This document shows, one piece after another, positions 41,021 to 51,673 of a stretch of 64,000 bases of DNA (positions within the stretch are counted from its first letter, which is position 1; each line of letters starts with the position of its first letter). Source of the stretch: Alteromonadaceae bacterium M269 (GTDB lineage: Bacteria; Pseudomonadota; Gammaproteobacteria; Enterobacterales; Alteromonadaceae); assembly GCA_004353515.1 (NCBI GenBank), contig SMNZ01000001.1, positions 1 through 64,000 on the forward strand, read 5' to 3'. The position numbers and the translations under genes are program-made. The notes below the pieces were generated by a model. That model had not been told where the DNA came from and made no database searches. It worked only from the letters and a program-made list of their open reading frames with translations.

Positions 41021-41110
41021 GGAGAGGTGGCTGAGTGGCTGAAGGCGCACGCCTGGAAAGTGTGTTTAGGTTAACCCCTAACGAGGGTTCGAATCCCTCT
41101 CTCTCCGCCA
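41021..41110 (+). tRNA. tRNA-Ser (GGA)
   Basis: 90 bases including CCA. Acceptor GGAGAGG pairs with CTCTCC. A long variable arm (TTTAGGTTAACCCCTAACGA region) marks a class II tRNA. Anticodon GGA sits in the loop of CACGCCT-GGA-AAGTGTG. The T-arm is GAGGGTTCGAATCCCTC. No mobile element is inserted here. Confidence 0.96.
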
Positions 41111-41118
41111 TGTATAAG

Positions 41119-41156
41119 AAAAAGGCTAAGTGTTTTACTTAGCCTTTTTCTTTTTA
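41119..41156 (+). terminator. Rho-independent terminator of tRNA-Ser
   Basis: AAAAAGGCTAAGT (41119-41131) pairs with ACTTAGCCTTTTT (41137-41149) and runs into CTTTTT. A perfect 13-bp stem 8 bases past the tRNA end. Confidence 0.95.
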
Positions 41157-41240
41157 CACACAACCTAGAACTGTCATACAGCCTTTTCGTCGTTATCTTT
41201 GACTAGTCTACAAGTTCGTATTTGCCAATACTTTTAACGC

Positions 41241-42464
41241 TTAAAAGTGTGAATGCCAGTAATTTAGCCCTAATGTCTCAAGTGATTTTTCGATTTGCTG
41301 GTGAATCTCACCAGCTTCGATATTCTTTCCTTGTTGCTGACGTATTCTAAGTAGTTGGTATGAGGAAAAAGCCACCGGTGTTGATTGAGCAGGGCATATA
41401 ACCGTTAGCTTTTCGTGTAATTCCAGAGCTTTTATACTCTTGCCCGACGCTCTGAAGACGTAAATAGATGCGCACAGCAGTGTTGGATACGCAATATCGC
41501 TTTCATCTGCATTTTCTATGCTTTCTTCTGCCAGCGCTTCGGCTAAGTCGAACTCTTGCCTGAACGCATAGACACCTGCTAAGTAGGCTTTCGATAACCT
41601 GATACATCTCGAGTACCCAGAGCGTTTAGCCACATATAGGGAGCTTTCACAACATTCTTTCGCATTCTCTGTATCATTTGTAAAGAGAAGGGCTGCTCCC
41701 TTGAGCTGAAGGGCAGTACATAAAAAAAGCTCTTTTTCTATCGAAAGTTTGTCTGGAGAGCATTCATCAATGCATTTGTCTGAATATTCAATTGAACGAT
41801 CAAATTGGCCTGTATATAGGTAATAAAGTGAATTCGTGTTGTAAAAATGTGCTCTTTCTTGACCTGCATGCTCTTCTTTGCGTGCGCACATTAACAGTTT
41901 GTTTTTGCACTCTTCGTAGTCGCAATCTAAAAAATACATGATGGCATAAGCTAGATTTACTGAAAAAGTGACTTCTTCATTCCCCGATAGTTTTGCTTTA
42001 GCGAATGCTTTATCAAAGTACTTTTTCGCTGTCTTTTGCTTTCTGTGAATAAGCGCGGCATAGCCTAACTTGGTATAAAAGCTGGCAACAATTGCACTTG
42101 GAAGTTTTGAATGGAAAGTCGACTTTATTAATGAAATAGCAAGCCGAATTTTGCTACTCATCAAAAGTTCGTATAACAAACTGTCGTTGTGTAACTCGTT
42201 AACTAAAATATCCCTGTTCTTAGTACTTGGGTAGAGGTCTGCCTCCGAGCTGGCAACTAATGACTCCATGTCACAGTTTAGCGCTTGTGCGAGTTTTTTT
42301 AGGTTTCCCACACGAATTCGAGTTACGTCACCATTGACCCAACGTGTGAGGGTTTTTTCGCTGACGTTTATTGTCGTTGCGAGCCACGCATGTTTTATAG
42401 ATTGATCATTGATAAGTTGATTAAGTCTATTTCTATCAATGATTTCAGTTTTATTGGTATTCAC
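41241..42464 (-). CDS. XRE-type regulator with TPR sensor region
   Basis: 407 residues. Helix-turn-helix at about 25-65 (W-L-A-T-T-I-N-V-S-E-K-T-L-T-R-W-V-N-G-D), then about eight TPR-like helix pairs to the end (A-L-I-H-R-K-Q-K-T-A-K-K-Y-F-D-K-A-F and similar). This layout resembles PlcR/Rgg-type or other TPR regulators that bind peptide or small-molecule signals, here in a Gram-negative setting. It is divergent from the beta-barrel gene at 42655, which may be its target. Confidence 0.8.
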   Translation of the reverse strand: MNTNKTEIIDRNRLNQLINDQSIKHAWLATTINVSEKTLTRWVNGDVTRIRVGNLKKLAQALNCDMESLVASSEADLYPSTKNRDILVNELHNDSLLYELLMSSKIRLAISLIKSTFHSKLPSAIVASFYTKLGYAALIHRKQKTAKKYFDKAFAKAKLSGNEEVTFSVNLAYAIMYFLDCDYEECKNKLLMCARKEEHAGQERAHFYNTNSLYYLYTGQFDRSIEYSDKCIDECSPDKLSIEKELFLCTALQLKGAALLFTNDTENAKECCESSLYVAKRSGYSRCIRLSKAYLAGVYAFRQEFDLAEALAEESIENADESDIAYPTLLCASIYVFRASGKSIKALELHEKLTVICPAQSTPVAFSSYQLLRIRQQQGKNIEAGEIHQQIEKSLETLGLNYWHSHF

Positions 42465-42654
42465 TTAGGGCCAAGTAATTTTATCCCATACTTTAAAAGT
42501 ATTATAAAAAATATAAAAGCTCGTTTCACCCCCGGCATTGTAGCTAAATATGTCCCCTTATGTCCGTTGTTTCGTTATTAGCTGGTAGCTAGCATGAGGT
42601 CATTCTTAGAAGAATATGGCGAACGAATAACGTAAAACAATGGAGACTATATTG

Positions 42655-43224
42655 ATGAAAGCTATGAAGTACTCAGCACTAGCTGTTTTTCTCATGACAA
42701 ATTGCCATGCAATTGCCGATGAATCTAAAGTGGTATTTGGAATAGAAATTGGCTCTAGCTCATTAGACTTAGAGAGCGATTTGGCCAACGAATTTAATCA
42801 AGATTTTCTTGATGATACCGGCGTTAGTTCAACGTATTCTGTCGGATATCGTTGGGCTAATAATTGGCAGGTTGAAGGGAGTTTATCCGCGTCCGGAAAT
42901 GCACTCTTCTCGCTAGGTTTAGAAGATTTTTACCAAGCTGCTGAAGCGAAGTTGATGGTAGGGTACTCGTTTCAACTAGCCAAGCATCTTCGTATTGTTC
43001 CATTGATCGGCGTTAGTCGTTGGGACGTCGAACTACAAGAAGGCTTTTTGTTGAATCCAGGTCCAGAGGAACGTATTGAATCAGACGGTACAGATTTTAG
43101 TTATAAGGTGAGTGCAGAATTCCCTATCAAAAAAGGGTTTGTCTTATCGCTTTCATACGCAAGTACCGATACTACTTTTGGTGATATCAGCATGACGCAG
43201 GCAGGATTAAAATACGAGTTTTAG
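42655..43224 (+). CDS. Outer membrane beta-barrel protein
   Basis: 189 residues from ATG 42655, which lies 10 bases past GGAG; the frame's first ATG (42640) overlaps that site. Signal peptide MKAMKYSALAVFLMTNCHAI with cleavage near A-D-E. Alternating strands (Y-S-V-G-Y-R-W-A-N-N-W-Q-V-E-G-S-L) and a final K-Y-E-F ending in Phe are typical of OmpA/OmpW-size eight-stranded barrels recognised by BamA. Ligand unknown. Confidence 0.8.
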   Translation: MKAMKYSALAVFLMTNCHAIADESKVVFGIEIGSSSLDLESDLANEFNQDFLDDTGVSSTYSVGYRWANNWQVEGSLSASGNALFSLGLEDFYQAAEAKLMVGYSFQLAKHLRIVPLIGVSRWDVELQEGFLLNPGPEERIESDGTDFSYKVSAEFPIKKGFVLSLSYASTDTTFGDISMTQAGLKYEF

Positions 43225-43320
43225 AGGTTTACAAAAATTTTCCAAGCGCTAATGACATAGACAAGGTAACCTAGGCAGATAGATAACTGAATACAGAATT
43301 GAAGAGCTTAGGAGTTAGTT

Positions 43321-43704
43321 TTGGAAGGTCATTCCGATTTAGGTATGCAAGGGCTTTTGCGCTTGCCAACAGAAGAGCGCTTGGAATATGCCATCAACAG
43401 TATTTTGAAGGAAAAAGGGCTTTGGGGATTGATGGGTAAGGACGGCTGGATATTACTTTCGGTGGCAGAAGACACCTGTATTCCTGTATGGCAATCCAAA
43501 GAACTAGCAATTGCTTGGGGGCAAAAGGAATCTCTTGATGCTGAGCCTGAACACATTGCGTTGGATGATTGGCGTGCAGTCTGGTTGCCAGGAATGAAAG
43601 ATAATGGGACTGGAATTTTGCTTTGTCCTCTTGGTTATGAAAAAGAAGATATGATATTGAATGCTGAGCAAGTCATGGCTTATATCGCCGAATCGTCAGA
43701 GTAA
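43321..43704 (+). CDS. DUF2750-like protein
   Basis: 127 residues from TTG 43321, behind TAGGAG. The segment L-W-G-L-M-G-K-D-G-W-I-L-L, followed by C-I-P-V-W-Q-S-K-E-L-A, matches the DUF2750 pattern 'L-W-x-L ... D-G-W ... P-V-W-x-x-x-x-x-A'. Function of the family is not known; proteins are small and cytoplasmic. It lies 15 bp before the next gene and probably shares its transcript. Confidence 0.65.
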   Translation: MEGHSDLGMQGLLRLPTEERLEYAINSILKEKGLWGLMGKDGWILLSVAEDTCIPVWQSKELAIAWGQKESLDAEPEHIALDDWRAVWLPGMKDNGTGILLCPLGYEKEDMILNAEQVMAYIAESSE

Positions 43705-43719
43705 GTTTAGGTAAATAGA

Positions 43720-44259
43720 ATGCAGTTAACTGAAATATATAAAAGGGTCTCTAAAAGGTTAGTGAGCTTGTGCTGTTTGTTAGGGCTGGTGATCTCTTAT
43801 CAGTCGTTGGCCGCAGACACTGAAAGTGTTCAGCAAAAAGCAATGAAAAAGCTGTCGTTTTTGGTTGGAAGCTGGGCAGGCGAGGGTAAATCTTTCGATG
43901 ATGAAGGGAATGTGTCGGCTTATTACGATACCGAAGATGTTTGGTATGACGTGCAGGAGAGTGTTCTTGTTATCCAAGCGAGAGGTTTCCGGGATGACAA
44001 ACAGTTCTACGGTATTCATACCATTATTTATTTCGATGAGAAAGCAGGGCATTACTGGTATAACCCATACACAGCTAATGGCTCTCGTCCTTTCTCATGC
44101 GATTTAAAGGAAAAAGCATTTCTCTGTTTTACCGGTGATAAGACATTTCGTTTGACATTCCAACGCACAGAGAGTGGACAGTGGAATGAATTCGGCGAGC
44201 GTTTGAAAGAAGGAACTTGGCATAAAACATTTGAAACTTTGTTGGATGCATCAAAATAA
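43720..44259 (+). CDS. Exported lipocalin-like protein (DUF1579-type)
   Basis: 179 residues. A basic start and hydrophobic segment (V-S-L-C-C-L-L-G-L-V-I-S-Y-Q-S-L-A-A) form the signal peptide, followed by L-S-F-L-V-G-S-W-A-G-E-G, the usual opening of DUF1579/nitrobindin-like beta-barrels that bind small hydrophobic ligands or heme. No axial His is obvious. Two cysteines (F-S-C-D and F-L-C-F) may pair. It follows the DUF2750 gene. Confidence 0.65.
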   Translation: MQLTEIYKRVSKRLVSLCCLLGLVISYQSLAADTESVQQKAMKKLSFLVGSWAGEGKSFDDEGNVSAYYDTEDVWYDVQESVLVIQARGFRDDKQFYGIHTIIYFDEKAGHYWYNPYTANGSRPFSCDLKEKAFLCFTGDKTFRLTFQRTESGQWNEFGERLKEGTWHKTFETLLDASK

Positions 44260-44465
44260 CGTGACTTGCTGAATACCAATGGGATGTTAATTATACGTAA
44301 AAAGTTTGTTTTTTAGTTCGTTTTTTAATCGTATATGGCGTTATAATCGCTAGCGCAATGTGTCGAGTCTTATTTGATTTGATAGGTTTTGAATCGACAA
44401 GTGATTGAGATAGTTCTCATTAATGTCGTTTTTGGTGTACACGGATTAAAAAGGAACTAACGTAC

Positions 44466-44702
44466 ATGCCTAATCCTCTTGATGAATTTTATACTGTGAA
44501 AGTTACCCCCAGTGATGATGTGAAATCGCCCTGTGTTAGAAATTGTTGCTTAGACAACGAGGATGTTTGCCTTGGATGCAATAGAACATTGGATGAAATA
44601 CTGGCTTGGGGGAATGCAAGTCGTGAAGAAAAGAAACAGATAATTGAAAACTCTACTCGTCGTTCAGCAAGCAAAGACGTATTAATCAGCACAGCTATCT
44701 GA
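44466..44702 (+). CDS. DUF1289 small cysteine-rich protein
   Basis: 78 residues. The pattern S-P-C-V-R-N-C-C-L-D, then C-L-G-C-N-R-T-L-D-E-I-L-A-W is the DUF1289 signature, with four cysteines that likely bind zinc or an Fe-S cluster. Such proteins occur widely in gammaproteobacteria; role not established. Preceded by AAAAGGAACTAAC at good spacing. Confidence 0.85.
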   Translation: MPNPLDEFYTVKVTPSDDVKSPCVRNCCLDNEDVCLGCNRTLDEILAWGNASREEKKQIIENSTRRSASKDVLISTAI

Positions 44703-44817
44703 CGTCCATTTCAACAATATACTATCTTTGCTCTTATCAAAGCAGAATTCCCCCGTTATAGTTTTTGCCTTGTACAAATAAAAATAACATCTGCTGACAT
44801 ACGATAAGAGCGAAAAA

Positions 44818-45810
44818 ATGTTCAAAATAGATAGAGCGAAATTAAAAGAGAGTCACGAAGGTATTTGGCTACTTATCGATTTTTTGATGTTAGGCCTTCT
44901 ATTACTCAACCTACTTTTCATCATTTTCGATTCGCTCTATGAGACTTCATTTTTTATTCGTGTTTTGGATTGGCTGTCTCCGAGCATTGCTACTCACTAT
45001 CAACCTGTTCATGACAACTTTATTTTTATTGATTTAGGTTTTATCACGGTTTTTCTTACTGAGTTTTGTGTTCGGTGGATTGTTGCCATCAAGCGCAAAA
45101 CTTATTTGCGTTGGTATTTTTTCCCTTTTCTCCATTGGTATGACTTAGTCGGATGTATCCCCCTCAGTGGAACACGTATTTTCAGGTTCTTACGCATATT
45201 TTCTATCTTGTATCGACTTCACAAATATCAAATTATTGATTTTCGACAGTCGGGTATTATTCGGTTTTTGAGCTTCTACTACGACGTATTTATCGAAGAG
45301 CTTAGTGATCGCATCGTAGTCAAAGTGTTATCAGATGCACAAAAAGAAATCAGTGTTGGCTCACCTCTTATTGAAGATGTTGTCACACAGGTGCTTAAAC
45401 CTAGGCAGACTGTGGTCAACGAATGGTTATCAAATATATTGCGTCATGTTGGCGACAGCATAAATGACACGGATAAAGGTGCAATTATTCGAGAACATGT
45501 CAAACGAAGTGTCGGATTAGCTGTCAGAGAAAATAGTCAGGTCTCGACACTTAATTTGGTGCCAGTGGTTGGCTCTACTATTGAGAGCGTCCTTGAAAGT
45601 GCGGTATCAGATATTGTGATTCAGTCTATTGTTCATTTACTAAAAGATATGACCCCAGAGAAAATTGATAATCTGGTTCAACATGCAGTGCAAGCCGTTC
45701 CTTCCGGTGACAATGATATTAATCAGGAAATTATCACTGTCGTGAACGAAAGTATTGAGATTTTAAAGGCTCATGTGTCCGAGCAGCGTTGGAAAAGTCA
45801 GCTTAGCTAA
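44818..45810 (+). CDS. Membrane protein with a voltage-sensor-like helix but no clear pore
   Basis: 330 residues. Four membrane segments lie at about 19-43, 66-88, 96-116 and 120-140. The last, G-T-R-I-F-R-F-L-R-I-F-S-I-L-Y-R-L-H-K, has Arg every third residue like the S4 helix of voltage-gated channels, and the second contains acidic residues as counter-charges do. No S5-pore-S6 with T-V-G-Y-G follows. Instead about 180 soluble residues appear (I-E-E-L-S-D-R-I-V-V-K-V-L-S-D-A-Q). A voltage sensor or proton channel domain driving a cytoplasmic part is possible. Confidence 0.55.
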   Translation: MFKIDRAKLKESHEGIWLLIDFLMLGLLLLNLLFIIFDSLYETSFFIRVLDWLSPSIATHYQPVHDNFIFIDLGFITVFLTEFCVRWIVAIKRKTYLRWYFFPFLHWYDLVGCIPLSGTRIFRFLRIFSILYRLHKYQIIDFRQSGIIRFLSFYYDVFIEELSDRIVVKVLSDAQKEISVGSPLIEDVVTQVLKPRQTVVNEWLSNILRHVGDSINDTDKGAIIREHVKRSVGLAVRENSQVSTLNLVPVVGSTIESVLESAVSDIVIQSIVHLLKDMTPEKIDNLVQHAVQAVPSGDNDINQEIITVVNESIEILKAHVSEQRWKSQLS

Positions 45811-45931
45811 AGGTAAAAAGCTTTTAGCAAATTAAACGAACGCTACAAACAAACTACTGATAAGATACCGCTATTTACCCTTCTCGAAAGGGGAGGTTTG
45901 ATGATTAATACCGTAAACAAAGGCAGGAATA

Positions 45932-47752
45932 ATGCGAATTAAGGTACTGGTGGCTGCAATGGCCATAACTCTGAGTGCATGCTCAAGTATCCCTCAATCA
46001 GATGAGTTAAATACTTATCCAGTGGTTTCAAAGGAAAGTATCCAAGCGGCGGAAGAGTTAAATCAAGTGGTCGAGCAATATTTTGATCAGAGCCTCGCAT
46101 TAAATCCCGTCTATGCCACCTTTGTTGGCGAAAGCCGATATAACGATAAGTTTTCTGACCCTATCAACCAAGAGAGCACAGCCCGTCAGCTGTCATTCGA
46201 AGAGTACTTTCTGAAACGTATAGAGCGTATCGACCCAAGCTTGCTCGAAGGACAAGATCTTTTGAGCTATCAAGTATTCAAATTGGCTAGAGAAGAGGCC
46301 ATAAAAGGGTTTGAATTTGAAAATCACCTCATGCCAATTAGCCAAATAGGTGGTGCCCATACGGTGTTCTCAACCTTAGGCGCTGGTGGTAATGCACAGC
46401 CTTTTGAAACCGTACAAGATTTTGAAGACTTTGAAAAACGCAGTATTGGGTTTGCGGTGTACATGGAAAGTGCCGTAGACGCTATGAAAGAGGGAATGCA
46501 AAAGAACATTGTTTTGCCTCGTGTATTAGCAGTAAAAGTATTGCCTCAATTGCAAGCGCACTTGGTTGATGATGTTGAACAAAGTCTTTTTTGGGGACCT
46601 ATCCGTGCTTTGGATGAGAACAAGACACTGACTCAGTCAGAGAAAGATGCCATTACTGCAAAGCATAAAGAGACAATTACTAAGGTCATTATACCCGCTT
46701 ACAAAGCAACTTATGAATTTATGCTAAACGAGTATTTGCCGAATACTCGTGAAACTTTTGGAATATCTGAGTTGCCGAATGGCAAAGCATGGTATGAATA
46801 TGAGATATCAACCAATACAACATTGCCTTTAACTGCGCAGGAAATTCATCGTTTCGGCTTGAAAGAAGTTGCCAGAATATTAGAGGAAATGAATAAAGTT
46901 CGTGAGCAAGTGAACTTCAGTGGTGATTTACCTGCGTTCTTTGAACATTTGAAAGAGAGTGATGAATTTTATTTTGATTCGGCCGACGAACTCATTGCTG
47001 GTTATACCGATATTAAAAAAGATATCAACGCTCGTGTTGGGCAATTATTCAACGTTTTCCCGAAAGCTGATTACGAAGTCCGTGCTGTAGAGTCATATTT
47101 AGCAGCTTCAGCGGCAGGTGCCAGCTATCAGCCTCCAGCGCCTGACGGTTCTCGACCTGGTATTTTTTATATCAATACTCATAATCTCAAAGCGCAACCT
47201 AAGTTTTTGATGGAAACCCTAAGTATTCATGAAGCTGCGCCTGGGCATCACTTTCAGATAGCTATCCAGCAAGAAGTTGAGAGCTTACCCAAATTCAGAA
47301 AGTTTGGTGGGTACACTGTTTTTGCTGAAGGTTGGGCTTTATATGCAGAAAGTTTAGGTAAAGAGATGGGGTTATTTACCGATCCTTACATGTGGTATGG
47401 AAGGTTAGTTGATGAGCAACTACGAGCTATGAGACTAGTGGTAGATACTGGATTGCACGCTATGGGATGGAGTCGAGAAAAAGCTATCGAGTATATAATA
47501 GCAAACTCTTCGATGGCCGAATCTGATGTTGTTTCCGAGGTTGAGCGATATATATCTTGGCCTGGTCAAGCGTTAGCTTACAAGACAGGTGAGCGCAAAA
47601 TTAGAGAATTACGCAATTTGGCTAGTAGAAAACTTGGTGACAAGTTTGATATAAAGGAATTCCACACACAAATATTGATTGATGGTGCTTTACCCATGCC
47701 GGTTCTCGAACAGAAAATTAAGCGTTGGATCAAAGAAGAACAGAAGTCCTAA
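45932..47752 (+). CDS. DUF885 lipoprotein, probable metallopeptidase
   Basis: 606 residues. Signal with lipobox L-S-A-C-S (Cys17), so membrane-anchored. The DUF885 domain shows S-I-H-E-A-A-P-G-H-H-F-Q (about 430), whose H-E-A-x-P-G-H-H is the metal-binding form of an H-E-x-x-H-like helix, followed by F-A-E-G-W-A-L-Y-A-E about 30 residues on, supplying a further Glu ligand. Related enzymes are carboxypeptidase-like. Substrate not determined. 50 bp precede the kinase gene in the same direction. Confidence 0.85.
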   Translation: MRIKVLVAAMAITLSACSSIPQSDELNTYPVVSKESIQAAEELNQVVEQYFDQSLALNPVYATFVGESRYNDKFSDPINQESTARQLSFEEYFLKRIERIDPSLLEGQDLLSYQVFKLAREEAIKGFEFENHLMPISQIGGAHTVFSTLGAGGNAQPFETVQDFEDFEKRSIGFAVYMESAVDAMKEGMQKNIVLPRVLAVKVLPQLQAHLVDDVEQSLFWGPIRALDENKTLTQSEKDAITAKHKETITKVIIPAYKATYEFMLNEYLPNTRETFGISELPNGKAWYEYEISTNTTLPLTAQEIHRFGLKEVARILEEMNKVREQVNFSGDLPAFFEHLKESDEFYFDSADELIAGYTDIKKDINARVGQLFNVFPKADYEVRAVESYLAASAAGASYQPPAPDGSRPGIFYINTHNLKAQPKFLMETLSIHEAAPGHHFQIAIQQEVESLPKFRKFGGYTVFAEGWALYAESLGKEMGLFTDPYMWYGRLVDEQLRAMRLVVDTGLHAMGWSREKAIEYIIANSSMAESDVVSEVERYISWPGQALAYKTGERKIRELRNLASRKLGDKFDIKEFHTQILIDGALPMPVLEQKIKRWIKEEQKS

Positions 47753-47801
47753 TATTAAGATACGCATTTATGAGTGACATAACGAAGGCTTGGGAGTTTT
47801 C

Positions 47802-50800
47802 TTGAACAAAAATAGAACCATTAACCTAAGGCTTATCGGTTACTATTTGATAGCGATCCTAAGCGCTTCGTTACTCAACTACTTCTCTGTTCCATTCTTC
47901 AGTGATGTTGAATTTATATTCGGCAACGCGATTGCCGTTGGCTTCGCTCTGCGTTTTGGTCTTAGAGCGGGGCTTCTTGTTTCAGTCACTGCGAGCTTAG
48001 TAACTTACCTCAACTGGCAACATCTTCTCGTTTTAACCCCTTTTATTCTTGAAATTCTGACTGTAAAAATTGCGCTTAAATGGAGGAAAAATCCACTTTT
48101 AGCCGGGTTACTTTACTGGCTGACTTTGGGATGGATAGTAGTTGCCATCGAGTATTGGCTGTGTACCGATTTTATTTTGATCAGTAAGGTCGCCATCATT
48201 GTTAAGTTTGTTATCAATGGCTTTCTGAATGTCATTATCGGTTATGCATTAGCTCTGGTGTTAAGAGTTGGAGGTCGCAAAAATTCGATACTCGATAAAC
48301 AAGCGTTTAGTCAGCTACTTACTTTTACATCTTTTGCGACTGTTGTGTGTTCATTGTTCGCAATTTCCCTTTTTTGGCTCAGCGTTATTAGAGATGAGAA
48401 GCTGGAAGACCTTCAGTATGGTTTGGAGCTTACAGGAAGAAGCATAGCCAAAGAGTTGTCTAACCATATTCAGCATCATCAGCAAGTATTACGAACAACA
48501 GTCATGACTATCGACGGCGATGTGGAGCATGATGCTCTTAAAGCTGCGTTGTCTAATATTGAGGAGGTTTATCCGGGTATTTTAACCGCTTTAACAACAG
48601 ATTCAGAAGGTGAAATTACAATGGCGGCACCATACTCTCTGCTAGCTTTGGTTAGGAGAGATGGTGCGACTAGCGTTAAAGACAGACCTTATTTTTATCT
48701 GGTAAAAGAAAACTTGTCTTCTTTTGTTTCGAGTGCTTTTCGAGGACGAGGGTTTGGTACAAAACCAATTCTTGCTATATCTGAACCGATGTTGAAAGAC
48801 GGGAAATTTCTGGGTATTGCAGAGATATCGTTAGATCTGAGCCGACTTGAACAGCTAGATAGGCGCGAGCTACATGCAGATCAAGGTATTGTGCTGTTAG
48901 ATCAGAATAATAAAGTGATATACAGCACGGCGTCGTTAGAATACGAGTTCTTGCAAGACTTATCCCAAAATCCATTAGTCCACTACTTTGAAAATCCAGA
49001 CAACTACTTTGTCGAGTTGGCCAGTGGTCAACACAAAATTGCTCACCGTAACAAAGTTGAAGGGTTAGATTGGACTGTTGTGACAACTGTTCCGAGAACA
49101 GCATTTGAGATTATCGTCGCAAAGTACATGGCGATATCTCTCTCGCTACTCAGCTTTACCGGATTATTCTGCTTCTTTGTAAGTCGTTATATTGCACAGA
49201 AGTTTAGCGCACCTATTAATCGACTTTCTTTAACCTTAGGTCGAATTAATACACAAGATGATTTTGAGCACTTAGCGTTTGATGAAGAGGATAGCTATAT
49301 CGCTGAAATCAGCTTGATGCAGCATAAATTGAGAGTTTTCGCTGAGCGGCTCAATAAAGCCATACTTGACTTGAAGAATGCGAACTTAGCTAAGGTTAGG
49401 CTGAATCTGGAACTTGCGGATATTAATGCCAGCCTTGAACAACGGGTGGTTGAGAAGACTAAAGCCTTAAACCATACGCTAGAGTTAGCGCAAAGAGCCA
49501 ATCGCTCTAAGTCGGAGTTCTTGGCTAACATGAGTCATGAAATCCGTACACCAATGAATGGTGTTATTGGGATGTTGGACTTACTGGAAATGTCTGACCT
49601 TGATGCCGAACAAAGGCACAAGTCGAGAATAGCGAGGCAAAGCGCCTACTCACTATTAACGGTTATCAATGACATTCTTGACTTTTCTAAGATTGACTCT
49701 GGTCATATGGAGCTGGAAGTTGTTGAGTTTGATCTTCGCACATTGATAGAACAGGTTGGTGAATCATTTGCTTTACCAGCTCAGGAGAAGGGACTCGAGC
49801 TTATTTGTGATGTGGTTGATATTGATTTCCCTTATGTATTGGGGGATCCGGGCCGTATAAGACAGATTTTCATCAATATTATTGGTAATGCTATTAAATT
49901 TACCGCTAAAGGTGAGGTAAAAGTCTCAGTTCGTACTGAGCAGCAGGGTACAGCACTTAAAATGTTTGCCAGCGTTGCTGATACAGGACTAGGTGTAGAG
50001 CAAGATAAAATTGAGCACCTGTTCTCTGCGTTCACGCAAGCAGACTCCTCTACTACTCGCCACTACGGTGGTACAGGTTTGGGTTTATCTATTTGTCAGA
50101 AGCTTTGCCATCTGATGAATGGTGATATTGACGCGGTTAGTGAGTTGGGGCAGGGAAGTGAGTTTAGGTTCTCAATAGAACTTCAGAAAGGAAAGAACAC
50201 TAAGCGGGTGATACCTGATACAGACGTCAGTAAGCTTCATATACTGGTCGTTGATGATAACGAGAGTAGTCTTCTGGTTATTAGAAAGCAGTTACGCCAC
50301 TGGGGGATTTACGCAGAATCAGCCGAGAATGCGACTCAAGCCATCGAGTTGTGCAACGCAAGAGTGCGTTTGGAAGAAAAGCCTTACGATGCGGTTATTC
50401 TCGATAGCGATATACAAGGCTTTAATGCAACCCAAATAGCCCAGCGCTTTCAATCAGACGATAATTTGAAAGATATTCCTTTGGTGATGATGACATCAGT
50501 CGCACAAAGAGGGGATACAGAGCTTCTCTATGAACTTGGATTTGTGGCTTATTTTCCTAAGCCTCTAACAACGACAGACTTATTATCTTTGCTCGCTAAG
50601 ATAACTGAGAGTGGTCAATCAGATGAGGATAGTGAATCGAAGTTATTGACGCGCCATCACGTTGGCTCAGCTGAAAGACGTCGTGGAGATGAGAACCCCA
50701 GTCTCAATCTGAAAGAACATCAAACGCGTATACTCCTCGTTGAAGATAACGAGATTAATCAGCAAGTGATGAAAACGATGTTAGATAAATTAGGAATTAC

Positions 50801-51098
50801 TGCTGACGTAGCTGATGACGGACTTAAAGCGCTTGAATGTTTGCGGTCAGCAAATAAAGGAGATTTCCAATTAGTGCTGATGGATTGCCAAATGCCTAAT
50901 ATGGATGGCTTTGAAGCAACACGTTCGATCCGTTCCGGTGTTGCTGGAGAGGATGCTAAGACACTGCCCATTATTGCGCTTACAGCTAATGCAATGAAAG
51001 GTGACAGGGAGCTTTGTTTGGAAGCTGGTATGAATGATTATTTAAGTAAACCATTAAGTGCTCAGGAGCTTAAACAAAAGCTCGAACAATATATTTAA
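47802..51098 (+). CDS. Hybrid sensor histidine kinase with two receiver domains
   Basis: 1098 residues from TTG 47802, with GGGAG 5 bases upstream; a TTG at 47790 adds four. N-terminal MASE1-like membrane block (1-165), a Cache-type extracellular region (about 200-430), a further helix and coiled coil, HisKA with the phosphorylated His in [11 protein letters not shown] (about 578), HATPase with N-A-I-K-F-T, D-T-G-L-G and G-G-T-G-L-G-L-S. First receiver (about 805-925) keeps V-V-D-D-N and Asp in I-L-D-S-D; second (about 970-1095) has V-E-D-N and [11 protein letters not shown]. The output regulator is not nearby. Ends at a large imperfect hairpin. Confidence 0.93.
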   Translation: MNKNRTINLRLIGYYLIAILSASLLNYFSVPFFSDVEFIFGNAIAVGFALRFGLRAGLLVSVTASLVTYLNWQHLLVLTPFILEILTVKIALKWRKNPLLAGLLYWLTLGWIVVAIEYWLCTDFILISKVAIIVKFVINGFLNVIIGYALALVLRVGGRKNSILDKQAFSQLLTFTSFATVVCSLFAISLFWLSVIRDEKLEDLQYGLELTGRSIAKELSNHIQHHQQVLRTTVMTIDGDVEHDALKAALSNIEEVYPGILTALTTDSEGEITMAAPYSLLALVRRDGATSVKDRPYFYLVKENLSSFVSSAFRGRGFGTKPILAISEPMLKDGKFLGIAEISLDLSRLEQLDRRELHADQGIVLLDQNNKVIYSTASLEYEFLQDLSQNPLVHYFENPDNYFVELASGQHKIAHRNKVEGLDWTVVTTVPRTAFEIIVAKYMAISLSLLSFTGLFCFFVSRYIAQKFSAPINRLSLTLGRINTQDDFEHLAFDEEDSYIAEISLMQHKLRVFAERLNKAILDLKNANLAKVRLNLELADINASLEQRVVEKTKALNHTLELAQRANRSKSEFLANMSHEIRTPMNGVIGMLDLLEMSDLDAEQRHKSRIARQSAYSLLTVINDILDFSKIDSGHMELEVVEFDLRTLIEQVGESFALPAQEKGLELICDVVDIDFPYVLGDPGRIRQIFINIIGNAIKFTAKGEVKVSVRTEQQGTALKMFASVADTGLGVEQDKIEHLFSAFTQADSSTTRHYGGTGLGLSICQKLCHLMNGDIDAVSELGQGSEFRFSIELQKGKNTKRVIPDTDVSKLHILVVDDNESSLLVIRKQLRHWGIYAESAENATQAIELCNARVRLEEKPYDAVILDSDIQGFNATQIAQRFQSDDNLKDIPLVMMTSVAQRGDTELLYELGFVAYFPKPLTTTDLLSLLAKITESGQSDEDSESKLLTRHHVGSAERRRGDENPSLNLKEHQTRILLVEDNEINQQVMKTMLDKLGITADVADDGLKALECLRSANKGDFQLVLMDCQMPNMDGFEATRSIRSGVAGEDAKTLPIIALTANAMKGDRELCLEAGMNDYLSKPLSAQELKQKLEQYI

Positions 51099-51116
51099 AA
51101 CCTCGAACCCTTGGTT

Positions 51117-51174
51117 CTCAATAGCAAGGCAGTCCGTACCAGATAGTACGAACTGATTCTCCTTGTTATTTGAG
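51117..51174. terminator. Large imperfect hairpin between converging genes
   Basis: CTCAATAGCAAGG (from 51117) faces CCTTGTTATTTGAG (to 51174), and CGTAC faces GTACG inside, leaving a short loop. It covers the gap between the kinase stop and the opposing membrane gene stop. It may end both transcripts, or be a small repeated element elsewhere in the genome. Confidence 0.55.
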
Positions 51175-51176
51175 AC

Positions 51177-51509
51177 TTAATTGCTATCCCTAAGTGCAAC
51201 GCTTTGCGATATTTTCGCAATTAAATAGACGAAAAAAGTAATCGGTAAGCCTAGTATGAAGGCTACAATTTTATATCCTGCAGCGATGTTGGGTTTTTGA
51301 TAAATTACCGCAAATGCAATGTTCATTACTATCCAAAAAATAAACGCTGGCGTCGATACAGATGTTTGCTGATTCGTTAGGTCACAAGAACCGATAGAGA
51401 CATTGATAAAGAATTGATCGCTCAGAGCCATACAATCATTATTAATGATAAGTATGGCCATGAAGGTCGCTACCATAGAAATAAAGAAGGCCGGCACTAA
51501 GTATTTCAT
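51177..51509 (-). CDS. Sensor-only membrane protein related to the neighbouring regulator
   Basis: 110 residues: a signal-like first helix, a periplasmic stretch with two cysteines (N-D-C-M-A-L-S-D ... I-G-S-C-D-L), two further helices. The order and spacing (C ... I-x-x-S-I-G-x-C, then P-A-F-I-F-W-I-V-M-N-I-A, then F-I-L-G-L-P-I-x-x-x-V) match the membrane half of the next gene, but the DNA-binding half is missing. It could be a partner or modulator, as ToxS is to ToxR; the parallel is by layout only. Confidence 0.65.
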   Translation of the reverse strand: MKYLVPAFFISMVATFMAILIINNDCMALSDQFFINVSIGSCDLTNQQTSVSTPAFIFWIVMNIAFAVIYQKPNIAAGYKIVAFILGLPITFFVYLIAKISQSVALRDSN

Positions 51510-51673
51510 ATTGTTTTCCTTAATAAGTTGGATCTTGAGCCGCTAAATTCAGCGACTTTTCCACGTTATGTGTTTAAGGAAAATATGACGATAACTAAGC
51601 TACTATTAAGTTACTACTAAGTTATAACTATGCCGAGGCTCCGGTTATATCTAGGTTATAACTCTGATTTAGC

